A stretch of DNA of 64,000 nt from Dechloromonas aromatica (nom. nud.) (GTDB lineage: Bacteria; Pseudomonadota; Gammaproteobacteria; Burkholderiales; Rhodocyclaceae). Location of the stretch: positions 1 through 64,000 of the forward strand of contig JAFIHA010000009.1 of assembly GCA_017848965.1 (NCBI GenBank), in the 5' to 3' direction. Numbering within the stretch: the stretch's first letter is position 1; each line of letters begins with the position of its first letter. A program made the translations under genes and the position numbers. Shown piece by piece: positions 16,632 through 26,093 of the stretch. The notes beneath the pieces were generated by a model. It made no database searches and was not told the DNA's origin. It worked only from the letters and a program-made list of their open reading frames with translations.

Positions 16632-16655
16632 CCCCGCGTAAAACAGTAAGCGGGG
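16632..16655 (+). terminator. Hairpin in the leader of the 115-residue protein gene
   Basis: CCCCGC at 16632-16637 pairs with GCGGGG at 16650-16655 around a 12-base AT-rich loop. No T tract follows. It could be a weak terminator for the preceding gene or a leader structure just downstream of the GTTCAG repeat. Confidence 0.35.
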
Positions 16656-16731
16656 AATGAAGAAAGCCTGTATCCGGTCATGGCGGGCATGCCGCCCGCG
16701 TGACATCATTCTGATCGTGAAGGAGTGCATC

Positions 16732-17079
16732 ATGTCCGAACGTAAATTCCGTACCGTCCTGCTGGCCGCCCTATTGTGCCTCGCCGGCAACATCGCCCAG
16801 GCCGCCGATCCGGCCACCGTCAACGCCAACCAGTTGATGACGCAGGAAGAGCGCGTCGAACAACGCAACAAGATGCGCGCGGCCAAGACCGAAGAGGAAC
16901 GCGCCGCGATCCGCGCCGAAAACCACCAGCGCATGAGCGAACGCGCCGCGGCGCAAGGCAAGGTTCTGGTTCCGGTCAATCCGCAGGGACCGCAGCAGGC
17001 CGGCGGTCGTCGCGGCCAGGGCCCCGGCGCCGGTCCGGGTGCCGGTCGCGGCATGGGTGCCGGCCAGGGTCGCCAGTAA
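16732..17079 (+). CDS. Small periplasmic protein with a Gly-rich tail, unknown function
   Basis: A 115-residue protein with a clear signal peptide (about 1-24, NIAQA/ADPA). A charged helical middle follows (about 36-75: QLMTQEERVEQRNKMRAAKT and onward, rich in Glu/Arg), then a low-complexity Gly/Gln/Pro tail (about 85-115). AAGGAG precedes the ATG at 16732. The helical part recalls small periplasmic stress proteins of the CpxP/Spy type, though no LTxxQ motif is present. It leads into the PepSY and PhoPQ-like genes, suggesting an accessory role in sensing. No family is assigned. Confidence 0.65.
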   Translation: MSERKFRTVLLAALLCLAGNIAQAADPATVNANQLMTQEERVEQRNKMRAAKTEEERAAIRAENHQRMSERAAAQGKVLVPVNPQGPQQAGGRRGQGPGAGPGAGRGMGAGQGRQ

Positions 17080-17084
17080 AGTCC

Positions 17085-17420
17085 GTGCGTACCACCAGCC
17101 GCCGCACCCTGCTTGGGTTCGCCCTCGCCCTGACGCTGATCGCGCCGTCCGTCGCCGACGAACGCCAGGATCACGAAGTGGCGCGGCGGGCGCTGGCGGC
17201 CGGTGAAATCTTGCCGCTCGGCGCCGTCCTCGAACGGATCGGCCGCGAACACCGCGGCGAAGTCCTTGAGGTCGAGCTGGAACACGAGGACGAGCAATGG
17301 ATCTACGAAGTGAAGATGCTGCGCCGCGACGGCGGCGTCAACAAGCTGATCGTCGACGCCCGCGACGGCCGTCTGCTTGAAGTCAAGGGCCGCCACGGGC
17401 GCCGGGGAGGACGTCACTGA
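17085..17420 (+). CDS. PepSY-domain periplasmic protein upstream of the PhoPQ-like system
   Basis: A 111-residue protein starting at GTG 17085. The Arg-rich N-terminus (VRTTSRRTLLGFALALTLIAPSVA) is a signal peptide. The PepSY domain covers about 30-108 with LPLGAVLERIGREHRGEVLEVELEHEDEQWIYEVKML and the terminal VDARDGRLLEVKGRH. The longer open frame to the left is an antisense-like shadow of the preceding gene. Its stop overlaps the regulator start (TGATG), so it is translationally coupled to the two-component system. It may modulate the kinase. Confidence 0.75.
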   Translation: MRTTSRRTLLGFALALTLIAPSVADERQDHEVARRALAAGEILPLGAVLERIGREHRGEVLEVELEHEDEQWIYEVKMLRRDGGVNKLIVDARDGRLLEVKGRHGRRGGRH

Positions 17421-18082
17421 TGCGCATCCTGCTGGTCGAGGACGAACCGACGCTGAACCTGCAGATCGGCCGCAGCCTGCGTGCTGAAGGCTACATCGTC
17501 GAAGTCGCCGTCAATGGCCGCGACGCGCTGCACCTGGGCAACGAGGAGGATTTCGACGCGGTCGTGCTCGACCTCGGCCTGCCACTGCTCGACGGCATCT
17601 CGGTGCTCAAGCGCTGGCGCGCCAACGGCCGCGGCATGCCGGTGCTGATCCTGACCGCGCGCGGCGACTGGCACGAGCGCGTCGCCGGCATCGACGCCGG
17701 CGCCGACGATTACCTGGTCAAGCCCTTCCACATGGAAGAACTGGCTGCCCGCCTGCGCGCGCTGATCCGGCGCGCCGCCGGCCAAGCCGCCAACGAACTG
17801 CGCTGCGGGCCGCTCAGCCTCGACCTGCGCGGCGCCCGCGTCTGCCTCGACGGCCAGCCGCTGACGCTGACCAGTCACGAATTCCGCGTCCTCGCCTACC
17901 TGATGCAGCGGCGCGGCCAGGCCGTCACCCGCAGCGAACTGTCCGAGCATGTCTACCCGCTCGACAGCGAGCGCGACTCCAACACCATCGAGGTCTTCGT
18001 CGGTCGCCTGCGCAAGAAGCTGCCGGCCGGCATGATCGAAACCCTGCGCGGCCTCGGCTACCGGATCAACGACACGTCATGA
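17420..18082 (+). CDS. OmpR-family response regulator, PhoP-like
   Basis: A 220-residue regulator with receiver D51 (VVLDLGLPLLDG), the K motif LVKPFHMEEL and the winged helix LTSHEFRVLAYLMQRRGQAVTRSELSEHVYPLDSERDSNTIEVFVGRLRKKL. The last segment is close to PhoP of enterobacteria. It overlaps the kinase gene by ATGA. It is the best candidate to bind the TTCAG repeats at 16226, 16247 and 16611, coupling its own operon and the cytochrome/ferric-reductase operon. Confidence 0.88.
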   Translation: MRILLVEDEPTLNLQIGRSLRAEGYIVEVAVNGRDALHLGNEEDFDAVVLDLGLPLLDGISVLKRWRANGRGMPVLILTARGDWHERVAGIDAGADDYLVKPFHMEELAARLRALIRRAAGQAANELRCGPLSLDLRGARVCLDGQPLTLTSHEFRVLAYLMQRRGQAVTRSELSEHVYPLDSERDSNTIEVFVGRLRKKLPAGMIETLRGLGYRINDTS

Positions 18083-19443
18083 GCCGGCCCGGCGCCTCGC
18101 TGCGGTTTCGCCTGCTCGCCGGCACCCTGACCTGGATGCTGGCCACCGTCGCCCTCGCCGGCTGGTGGCTGCAAGGGATGTTCGAGGAACACCTGGCCAA
18201 CCAGTTCCGCGCCGAACTGACGATCCATCTCAACCAGTTGGCGGCGAATCTCGAACTGACGCCCGACGGCCGACCGACGCTGGCCCGGCCGCTCAGCGAC
18301 CCGCGCCTCGAACGCCCCTACGCAGGCCTGTACTGGCAGGTCGACCGGATGCCCGAGGCTGGCGACGGCGGCAAGCGCGGCGAGTTGCGCTCGCGCTCGT
18401 TGTGGGACGCCGAACTGAGCGTCCCCGGCGACCAGCTCGCCGATGGCGAACGGCACGAACACCGGGTGAGCGGGCCGCAAGGCGAAAGGCTGCGCATGAT
18501 CGAACAGGTCCTGCAGCCGGCCGAGCGCCCGGAAATGACCTTGCGCCTGATCGTCGCCGCCGACGAAGCATTGCTCGCTGAACCGGTGGAGCGCTTCCGC
18601 GGCCTGCTGCTGGCCGCCCTCGCCCTGCTCGCCGGCGGCCTGGCAATTGCCGCGGTGATTCAGGTCCAGGCCGGGCTGCGCCCGCTCAAGCGCCTGCGCG
18701 ACGAACTGACCCGATTGCGCGACGGCGAACAGGCCAGTCTGGGCAGCAAGCATCCGAGCGAAGTGCAGCCGCTGGTCGACGAACTGAATTCGCTGCTGCA
18801 ACGCAATGCCGAATTCGTCGAGCGCGCCCGCAGCCAGGCCGGCGATCTGGCACACGCAGTGAAGACGCCGCTGGCGGTGATGGCCAACGCCGCCGCCGAC
18901 GAAACCGGCGAACTGGCCGAACTGGTGCGCACCCAGGTTGGCACCGCCCGCGCCCAGATCGACCACCACCTGGCCCGCGCCCGCGTCGCCGCGGCCGCCC
19001 AGGGCAAGGGACAGCGCTGCGCGGTCGGATCGGTGATCGACGGGCTGTTGCGGGCGATGCAACACATCCATGCGGAACGAGGGCTCGAATTTTCATTCGC
19101 TGGCGGCGGCAAGCTGCAGTTCCGCGGCGAAGCCCAGGATCTCCAGGAAATGCTCGGCAACCTGCTCGACAATGCCGGCAAGTGGGCCAGTCGCCGGGTC
19201 GAGGTAACTTGTGCCAGCGACGGGGCAACGCTGTCCATCGACATCGACGACGACGGCCCGGGCATCGCCGCCGCCGACCGGGCGCTGCTTCTGCAACGCG
19301 GCCAACGCGGTGACGAAAGAGTGCCGGGCAGCGGTCTCGGACTGGCGATCGTCGACGAACTGGCCGGCCTCTACGGCGGCCGCCTCGAACTGCTCGATTC
19401 GCCGCTCGGCGGCCTCAGGGCACGCCTCAGCCTGGCGGCTTAG
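18079..19443 (+). CDS. Sensor histidine kinase, PhoQ-like
   Basis: A 454-residue membrane kinase with TM1 at about 13-32, a periplasmic domain of about 140 residues, TM2 at about 175-196, HAMP, and the PhoQ-type phospho-acceptor sequence DLAHAVKTPLAVM with H259. The ATPase motifs are NLLDNAGKWA, IDIDDDGPGIAAAD and GSGLGLAIVDELAG. Starting ATGA within the regulator stop, it ends convergent with and overlapping nosL by four bases. The acidic patch typical of Mg2+-sensing PhoQ is not evident, so the signal could be redox, metal or peptide. Confidence 0.88.
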   Translation: MSRPGASLRFRLLAGTLTWMLATVALAGWWLQGMFEEHLANQFRAELTIHLNQLAANLELTPDGRPTLARPLSDPRLERPYAGLYWQVDRMPEAGDGGKRGELRSRSLWDAELSVPGDQLADGERHEHRVSGPQGERLRMIEQVLQPAERPEMTLRLIVAADEALLAEPVERFRGLLLAALALLAGGLAIAAVIQVQAGLRPLKRLRDELTRLRDGEQASLGSKHPSEVQPLVDELNSLLQRNAEFVERARSQAGDLAHAVKTPLAVMANAAADETGELAELVRTQVGTARAQIDHHLARARVAAAAQGKGQRCAVGSVIDGLLRAMQHIHAERGLEFSFAGGGKLQFRGEAQDLQEMLGNLLDNAGKWASRRVEVTCASDGATLSIDIDDDGPGIAAADRALLLQRGQRGDERVPGSGLGLAIVDELAGLYGGRLELLDSPLGGLRARLSLAA

Positions 19444-19925
19444 TCGAACTTGCCGTCGTCGAGCCGGAACGGCAGTTTCGCGGTGACCTGGTCGAAACGC
19501 AGGATCTTCTTCCCCTTGTGTTCCTTGAGGAAGTCGGCGGCGTCTTCCGCCGTCGCCAGCGGCACGAACTCGTGCCCCATCGGCCCGTAAACATCCGAAC
19601 CGATGACGTAGAGCGCCCGGCGGCCGTCGATCCGTTCCAGATTATAGAAATCGGTGACGTGGATGCCGGTGATCTCCTGCGTCCGGTGGCCGGGCGCGTA
19701 CTTGGGCAGGTCGAACAGGAACTTGAACATGTCCTTGGCGCCGTCGAAGAAATGGGCGTGCCCATCCTTCCAGGTGACGACGGCGATCCAGTTCGGGTAC
19801 TTCGATACGACCATGCCGCACACCGGGCAAAGATCCATCTTGCCCGGCATCGGCACCTTCTGGGCGAAGCTGCTGCCCACCCAGAAGGCTGGTGCCAGCG
19901 CGATGAAACGGCGCCGGCTGATCAT
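19440..19925 (-). CDS. nosL: NosL-family copper chaperone
   Basis: A 161-residue protein. The N-terminus MISRRRFIALAPAFWVGSSFA has a twin-arginine-like export signal. The mature part carries DLCPVCGMVV at 31-40, the NosL Cu(I)-binding motif (C33, C36, M38). In denitrifiers NosL supplies copper to nitrous-oxide reductase; no nosZ is in the window, so the client here is unknown. It is last in the minus-strand copper operon and overlaps the upstream gene by four bases. It lacks the lipobox of classical NosL. Confidence 0.85.
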   Translation of the reverse strand: MISRRRFIALAPAFWVGSSFAQKVPMPGKMDLCPVCGMVVSKYPNWIAVVTWKDGHAHFFDGAKDMFKFLFDLPKYAPGHRTQEITGIHVTDFYNLERIDGRRALYVIGSDVYGPMGHEFVPLATAEDAADFLKEHKGKKILRFDQVTAKLPFRLDDGKFD

Positions 19926-20530
19926 CCCTGCTGTTTCTCCATGGCGCGGCGGCGACGTTCGGCGCGGTTCTTGCGGATCATCATGACGTCGTCGGCCATG
20001 CCGAGATAGCTCTCACGCAGCGCGTCGTTGAAGCTGACCAGCGTACCGCCGTGTTTGGCCTGGAATTCCCTGGCGACATCGGCGGAAGCGAAGGAATGCT
20101 TGCTCTTCTTGGTCATCGCGTGCTTGAGGTCGGCACCGAGCAGATAGGTCAGCTTATCGACCGGCAGCAGCGGCCGCGGCTCGGCGCTGGCGGCGAAGTC
20201 CGGGCCCCAGATTTCCTTCGGTTCGCGGTCGATGTTCAGGCTCAGGCTGAGCGCCAGACAGTGGATCGAGCAGACGCCGTCGGCCAGGTCGTCAGAATAC
20301 TGGACCAGCATCCGGGTCTTGTTGTGTTCCTTGCGGTCCATGCCGCAGTACGGGCACTTCGGGTACTTCTCGATGTCCTTGTCGAGCGGGTTGGCATCGG
20401 CCGCCTTTTTCGGGATGAACTGGTTGGGCGTGCCGTCGGTCTGGCAGCTTTCGGCATGCGCCACCGAAGGCAGGGCGGCCGAGGCAAGGCCGGCCAGCGC
20501 GGACAGTTTGAGCATTTCACGACGTTTCAT
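19922..20530 (-). CDS. NosL-like Tat-exported protein with a CPYCGM motif
   Basis: A 202-residue protein starting MKRREMLKLSALAG with a Tat-like signal (cleavage near AHA/ESC). The motif KCPYCGMD at 58-65 (C59, C62, M64) matches the NosL metal site, followed by CSIHCLALSL with two further Cys and a His. It is larger than the adjacent NosL and shares only the motif region by eye. The start at 20530 is chosen because the signal peptide begins there. It probably binds copper in the periplasm and hands it on. Confidence 0.78.
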   Translation of the reverse strand: MKRREMLKLSALAGLASAALPSVAHAESCQTDGTPNQFIPKKAADANPLDKDIEKYPKCPYCGMDRKEHNKTRMLVQYSDDLADGVCSIHCLALSLSLNIDREPKEIWGPDFAASAEPRPLLPVDKLTYLLGADLKHAMTKKSKHSFASADVAREFQAKHGGTLVSFNDALRESYLGMADDVMMIRKNRAERRRRAMEKQQG

Positions 20531-20620
20531 CTTGGCTCCTCGAGGGACGGTAAATAAGCTTTGCATGTTAATGGTCCGCCGTGCGCGCAAGCTGCGGCAT
20601 ATTGCCGCACCAGGGAACTT

Positions 20621-21628
20621 TCAGGATTCGATCAGGATCAGCTTCGAGTTGACGACAAACCATGTGGCAAGCAGCGTGAACATCAGGAAGCCCGCGCCGC
20701 TGAGCAGCGCCAGCCGCGCCGAAACCCGCGGCAATACGGCGCGCAGGCTGGGCACGGCGGCAAAGAACTGCAGCGCCCCGGCCGCCATGCCCGCCGCCGC
20801 GCCGCCGAACAGCGGCAGGTAGAGGGCATAGCCGCGATAGTCGTACTCGGTCTTGAGGATGCAGAACGGGCAGTGATGGTGCGGATGCTCGTAGATGTAA
20901 AGGGAAATGAAGGAAATCACGCCAGTCAGCGCGATCACGAAACCGGCGGCGGCGGCGATGCCAAGCCAGCCGCCGTCGAGCCGGCCGCGGCGGCGCCAGT
21001 GCAAGAGGCCGCTGGCGACGGCGACGCTCATGCCGGCGTAGAACAGCCACAGCGCGGCGCGCGGTTCGAGGCTGGAGACTTCGGCGGTCAGGGTTTCGGC
21101 TTCCTCGGAAAACAGGCTGCCGCAGCAGGAGGTGATGACGTTGGCACGCAGGCCGGAGAAATAGCGGTACTGCAGCCAGAAATTCAGCATCAGCAGTGGC
21201 AGCAGCAGGAGCAACAGGCCGTACTTGGCTCGCACCAGCGGATAGTCGCGCGCCAGGTTGTCCACATGGTTGATCGCCAGCCAGACCAGGGCGCTGAAAA
21301 ACACCAGCATCTGCACGATCAGCGCCGGGAAGCCCCAGGCGTTGACGTTGAGCGTGCCGACCGCGCACATCGCGCCGACGAACATCACCGCCAGGCGATC
21401 GGCGTTGAACACGAAGAGCAGCAGGGTGGCGAGCTGGATCGCCATGACGAAGGAGACCAGCGTCGAGAACAGGTAGGTGCGCCGTTCAAGCACCAGTTGC
21501 CGCTCCGAACCGCTGCCGATGTCCCATTCCCTGAGCACGCTCAGCGCGAAGGGCGCCGCCGCCGCCAGCATCAGCACGGCAACGGCAGCGGCCAGCAGCA
21601 GGGCGATGATCGCGGGCTGGAACAGCAT
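20621..21628 (-). CDS. Polytopic membrane protein with HPHHHCPFC motif, copper-operon member
   Basis: A 335-residue integral membrane protein with about eight TM segments. I do not recognise a named family. Conserved-looking metal or redox ligands stand out: SCCGS at 167-171, and HPHHHCPFCILK at 248-259, a dense His/Cys cluster with a CxxC at the end of a TM. It is encoded between an ABC-type ATPase and the NosL-like genes. A role in moving copper or reducing equivalents across the membrane is inferred from operon position and ligands only. Confidence 0.65.
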   Translation of the reverse strand: MLFQPAIIALLLAAAVAVLMLAAAAPFALSVLREWDIGSGSERQLVLERRTYLFSTLVSFVMAIQLATLLLFVFNADRLAVMFVGAMCAVGTLNVNAWGFPALIVQMLVFFSALVWLAINHVDNLARDYPLVRAKYGLLLLLLPLLMLNFWLQYRYFSGLRANVITSCCGSLFSEEAETLTAEVSSLEPRAALWLFYAGMSVAVASGLLHWRRRGRLDGGWLGIAAAAGFVIALTGVISFISLYIYEHPHHHCPFCILKTEYDYRGYALYLPLFGGAAAGMAAGALQFFAAVPSLRAVLPRVSARLALLSGAGFLMFTLLATWFVVNSKLILIES

Positions 21629-21635
21629 CCGGGTC

Positions 21636-22306
<671 letters not shown>

Positions 22307-22310
<4 letters not shown>

Positions 22311-22549
22311 CCTGGGTTCCTCGGTTGGACGGGGTTGTTGGTGCGTCCGGACGGGATGCATGACGCGAAGCGACGACGCAGCAGGCTAATGCCTGCAAGG
22401 AGGAGCGACAAAGTCAGGCGCCCGTCCGGGCGTGCCAGCAGCCCCGTAGCGGCCTCATCCGCCGGGTAAGCGCCGGCCGTGCCGGGATGTCTGGCAAACA
22501 CGGGGCGCTTCGGGAGAAGCAAGCGGTCAACTGAGGAATCCAGGTTCAT
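22307..22549 (-). CDS. Possible small protein (80 aa) between permease and ATPase genes
   Basis: An 80-residue ORF whose ATG overlaps the permease stop (ATGA) and whose TGA overlaps the proposed TTG start of the ATPase (TTGA). It would thus be coupled on both sides. It holds a short hydrophobic stretch LTLSLLLAGISLL at about 45-57. Against it: codon use is unlike the neighbours (TCA, CTT, AGA, AGG, ACT), there is no recognised family, and its DNA contains a hairpin GCAGGC-TAAT-GCCTGC at 22381-22396. It could equally be an intergenic insertion read through by chance. Confidence 0.3.
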
Positions 22550-23688
22550 CGCATTACGAGATCAGGGTCGGTGATGGCCGCCCGCCAGATCGGCACCAGG
22601 ACGGCAGCCGTATAGGGGAAGACCGTGAAGAAGAACAGGGTGGCGACCTGCAGGCCGTCGACGGCGGGGAACAACGCGAATTCCGGGTAGACCACCGACC
22701 AGCCCTTGAGTACCGGCGCGAAGAGCGGCGCGCCGAAATGGAAGACATGCACCCAGGCGGCCAGGAATCCGCTCGCGAAGGCGGTCAGCGAAACCACCAG
22801 ACCTTCCCACACCTTCATCCGGATCACGTCGCTGGTTTCCCAGCCGATTGCCTTGAGGATGCCGATTTCGCGCTTTTCCTCGGCCGAAAGCCCAGCCGCC
22901 TTTTCCCAGGCGAAGATGGCGAAGGTGAGGATGACGCCAACCAGTACGGTGAGCAGGATGCCTTCGCGCCAGTCGAAGATGTGCTCGTAGGTACGCAGCA
23001 TCTCGTCGCGCAGGATCGGCCGCGAGTCGGGCAGCGCTGCCGCCAGTTTGCTGGCGACGTTGCCGACTTCGAGCGGATTGCGCACCGACAGCGCGATATC
23101 GGTGTAATGCCCGGCCGGATACGCGAAGAAGGCCCGGAAATCGGCTTCCGCGAGCAACACCAGAGTCGCCGACTGGAGTTCGGAATCCGGCGTCAGCAGG
23201 CTGGCCACGCGCAAGGGATAGGGCTGCCCGCGATAATCCGCGAAAGCCAGCGTGTCGCCGACGTTCAGCTTGGCGGCGGCGGCCAGCCGCGTGCCGAGCA
23301 TGACGCTGCCGACCGGTACTTCCGCGTCGGGACGCGCCATGAAGACGAGCTGGCTGCCGGATCGCGGGTCGCGATAGTAAGCCCAGAGCCGGGCTTCCTT
23401 TTTCTGGACCCCGCGCACCCGCCCGATGCTTTCCAGATAACCCGGCGGAATCAGATCGTGCCGGCCGGCGACCAGGCGCTGCAGGACGACTTCCGGCGAA
23501 CCGGCGAGGACATGGGCAGCTTCGCTGCGCAGCGCGCTGGCAAACAGACTCAGCGACGCCAGCGCGAAAACCAGCAGCGTATAGACGGCGAGCAGGCCGA
23601 AATTGCGCGCCTTGCGCCGGGCCAGCGAGCCCAGCGTGAAATCGATCAGATGCAGTTGCCGGTCAAGCCAGGAACGCATCAGCGGCAC
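22546..23688 (-). CDS. FtsX/MacB-type ABC transporter permease
   Basis: A 380-residue permease with TM1 at about 30-52, a large periplasmic domain, then three C-terminal TM segments. The FtsX-core segment AGLSAEEKREIGILKAIGWETSDVIRMKVWEGLVV is clear. It is paired with the ATPase downstream. The start is uncertain: GTG at 23688 or ATG at 23679, neither with a strong ribosome-binding site. It lies 24 bases after the SCO1-like gene. The cargo is unknown; in this copper operon it may extract a lipoprotein or help assemble a cuproprotein. Confidence 0.85.
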   Translation of the reverse strand: MPLMRSWLDRQLHLIDFTLGSLARRKARNFGLLAVYTLLVFALASLSLFASALRSEAAHVLAGSPEVVLQRLVAGRHDLIPPGYLESIGRVRGVQKKEARLWAYYRDPRSGSQLVFMARPDAEVPVGSVMLGTRLAAAAKLNVGDTLAFADYRGQPYPLRVASLLTPDSELQSATLVLLAEADFRAFFAYPAGHYTDIALSVRNPLEVGNVASKLAAALPDSRPILRDEMLRTYEHIFDWREGILLTVLVGVILTFAIFAWEKAAGLSAEEKREIGILKAIGWETSDVIRMKVWEGLVVSLTAFASGFLAAWVHVFHFGAPLFAPVLKGWSVVYPEFALFPAVDGLQVATLFFFTVFPYTAAVLVPIWRAAITDPDLVMR

Positions 23689-23712
23689 ACGGCGGGAAAG
23701 TGGCGCACCATG

Positions 23713-24291
23713 TCACAGGTACTGGCGCACGGCAGCGACGACCTGCTCCGGCGTGCTGCCGAAATTGAGCGTGGACACCAGCTTGCCCTCGGCATCGACG
23801 ACATAGGTCGCCGTCGTGTGGTCGATGGCATAGCTGCCATCGGGCTGTACCGGCCCCTTGCGATAGTTCGCCCCGAACTGGCGCAGCACCGCCGCCACCT
23901 CCTCCGGCGAGCCGCTGACGCCGAGCAGCGCGGGATGGAAGAAAGTCGCGTATTGCGCCAGATGGGCGAGACTGTCGCGTTCCGGATCGACGGAAATCAT
24001 CACCATGCGGACGCGCGCACGCTCCTCTGCGGTCAACAGCCGGAGCGCCTGGGCGCCGGTCGACAAGGTGGTCGGGCAGATGTCGGGACAACTGGTATAG
24101 CCGAAGTAGACCAGCAGCACCTTGCCGCGCAGGGTTTTCGTATCGAAGGGGCCGTCGACCGCGTGCAGGACGAAGTCGCCGCCCGCCGGCAGCTTGCTGG
24201 CCGGTGCCTCGCGGTCGACCAGGAACAGGGCGGCAGCAAGGAAAATCGCTAACGCCGCGGCGATGGCGAACAGGAAATGATGACGTTTCAT
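23713..24291 (-). CDS. SCO1/SenC/PrrC-family copper chaperone
   Basis: A 192-residue protein anchored by one N-terminal TM (about 6-24) with a thioredoxin-fold domain in the periplasm. The copper site is TSCPDICP with C68 and C72 plus H158 in YAIDHTT. SCO proteins deliver copper to or reduce the CuA site of oxidases and related enzymes. The ATG at 24291 gives the proper signal anchor; the open frame further upstream is not homologous. It is the first gene of the operon, with a 17-bp palindrome 115 bases upstream. Confidence 0.88.
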   Translation of the reverse strand: MKRHHFLFAIAAALAIFLAAALFLVDREAPASKLPAGGDFVLHAVDGPFDTKTLRGKVLLVYFGYTSCPDICPTTLSTGAQALRLLTAEERARVRMVMISVDPERDSLAHLAQYATFFHPALLGVSGSPEEVAAVLRQFGANYRKGPVQPDGSYAIDHTTATYVVDAEGKLVSTLNFGSTPEQVVAAVRQYL

Positions 24292-24406
24292 GCGCGCGCG
24301 CCCCGAGCGGACGACCGTGGCAGGCGCGGACACCGGCTCGCCCCGCCGGCCAGTTGGAAAAGAGAAGACATGGCCGCGATGGTAGCGACTCCGCGAGGGC
24401 AGATGA

Positions 24407-24423
24407 TGCGACAAATTGTCGCA
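24407..24423. promoter_or_regulatory. 17-bp perfect palindrome upstream of the copper operon
   Basis: TGCGACAAATTGTCGCA, two perfect 8-bp arms about a central A, in the 177-base gap between the symporter stop and the SCO1-like start. Size and symmetry suit a dimeric regulator such as a CRP/FNR-, Rrf2- or GntR-type protein. It is not the FNR consensus TTGAT-N4-ATCAA. The regulator cannot be named from the sequence. Confidence 0.55.
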
Positions 24424-24468
24424 CACGAACTCACCGCGAATGCGCGCTACGCCGCCTCATTCGCCGCC

Positions 24469-25866
24469 TCATTCGCCGCCACTGCGCGCCGGCTGGGTAG
24501 CCGGAAGCGCGCCGAAGCGCGTCGCCAGGGTGAATACCACGAGATTGAGCAAGGTGCCGACGACAAAGCCCTGGATCTGGCCGGGACTCTGCAACACGTA
24601 CTGCCAGACCAGGGTACCGGCGACCCCGGCTGGCACCGCCGCGTAGAAGGCGGCCGGCGTCGTGCGCCAGCCCATCAGCACCGCCACCAGCGGCACCAGG
24701 ATCGAAGGCGCCCAGTAGTCGTAAGCCGCCACCAGGATATCCAGCACATTGGGAATCAGCAGGGCGAACAACAGGGCGAGCACGCCGGTCAGCAGATTGC
24801 CCAGGCGGGCGATGTTGAGCACCCGCCGTTCGTCGAGCGGCGTCCGCCGCAACGGACGCGTGACGTCCTGCACGAGAGCCACCGACGAGGCGTTGAGGAA
24901 GGAATCGGCCGACGACATGACGATCGACAGCACGCCGGCGATGATCAGCCCGGCCAGGCCGACCGGCATCACCCGCCGCACCACTTCGGGCAGCGCCAGG
25001 TTGGCCTGCAGGCCGGGATCGAGTTGCAATGCCACCAGACCGATGGCGCCGGCGATCAGGAAGAAGGGCACGGAAACGACGGCGCTCCAGAAATTGCCCT
25101 TGGCGGTATCCGACGCGCTACGGCCGAGCAGCAGACGCTGCAGATAGGGCGGCACGAGCGTCTCGCCGAACATGAAGACGAGGAATAGGGAGAGGAAGGA
25201 AAGCAGCGAGCGCTGTTCGCCGATGATCTCCAGGTGGGAGGCCGGAATGGCGGCGACGAAGGCGGCCCAGCCCCCGACCTCGGCCACCCCGAAAATGAAC
25301 ACCAGGGGAATGCCGAGGATGATCAGCCAGAATTGCAGGATGTCGGTCCTGACCACGGCCGCCATGCCGCCCAGCGTCGAATAGAAGAAGACGATGCCGG
25401 CGCCGACCAGGATGCCGAGCAAGGGCGGAATGCCGAGGAAGACCTTGAAGATGGCGCCCATGGCGCCAATCTGCGCGCCCAGGATGCCGGCGCAGATGAG
25501 CATCGAGAATATGCCGGTGATGACTCTGGCCCGCCGTCCGTAGGCCGGCTCCATCAGGTCGCCGACCGAGATGGCGCCGGGAAAGCGGTGCATGCGCGGG
25601 GCGACGAAGCAGGCGACGAGCATGATCTGCAGGCTGAAGCCCATCAGCGCCAGGGGATAGGCCAGGCCGCTGGAAAAGACCTTGGCCGCGTTGCCGGTGG
25701 AAAAGCCGCCGCCGATGAAGGACGCGGAAAGCGTGCAGAAGATGGCGAGCCAGCCGTAGTTGCCGTGCGACACGGCGAACTCGCGGAAACTGCCGAGTTT
25801 GCGGCTGGCATAACCCATGTACAGCACGATGGACAGATAGACCAGGATGATCAGGTGATCGAGCAT
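24469..25866 (-). CDS. Sodium:solute symporter (SSS family)
   Basis: A 465-residue polytopic transporter with about 13 TM segments. Family landmarks are ASFIGGGFSTGNAAKVFSSGLAYPL near residues 47-71, GGMAAVVRTDILQFWLI and SSADSFLNASSVALVQDVTRPL. The ATG at 25866 (MLDHLIILVYL) begins TM1; earlier in-frame residues are not membrane-like. The substrate cannot be told from sequence. It is probably monocistronic: the copper operon lies downstream and a glycosyltransferase cluster on the same strand ends 227 bases upstream. Confidence 0.85.
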   Translation of the reverse strand: MLDHLIILVYLSIVLYMGYASRKLGSFREFAVSHGNYGWLAIFCTLSASFIGGGFSTGNAAKVFSSGLAYPLALMGFSLQIMLVACFVAPRMHRFPGAISVGDLMEPAYGRRARVITGIFSMLICAGILGAQIGAMGAIFKVFLGIPPLLGILVGAGIVFFYSTLGGMAAVVRTDILQFWLIILGIPLVFIFGVAEVGGWAAFVAAIPASHLEIIGEQRSLLSFLSLFLVFMFGETLVPPYLQRLLLGRSASDTAKGNFWSAVVSVPFFLIAGAIGLVALQLDPGLQANLALPEVVRRVMPVGLAGLIIAGVLSIVMSSADSFLNASSVALVQDVTRPLRRTPLDERRVLNIARLGNLLTGVLALLFALLIPNVLDILVAAYDYWAPSILVPLVAVLMGWRTTPAAFYAAVPAGVAGTLVWQYVLQSPGQIQGFVVGTLLNLVVFTLATRFGALPATQPARSGGE

Positions 25867-26093
25867 GACGGAGCTTTCGTTGCGTGACGACGGCAAAGAA
25901 GATCGGCCACGCCCGCGGCAGCCTTGCGCCGCCAGAGGGTTCGTGGCCGCGGCGCGCCCGCGCCGGCATGTGCCCTTGTCATCACCCCGGAAAATCGCAC
26001 AAACCCGACCGCCTGGCAACCGCCGATTCCCCGATCAGCGCATCCCCTGGCGATTTTCGCCGCAGCGGGACGGCCGATTGGCGCTGCTGATGC

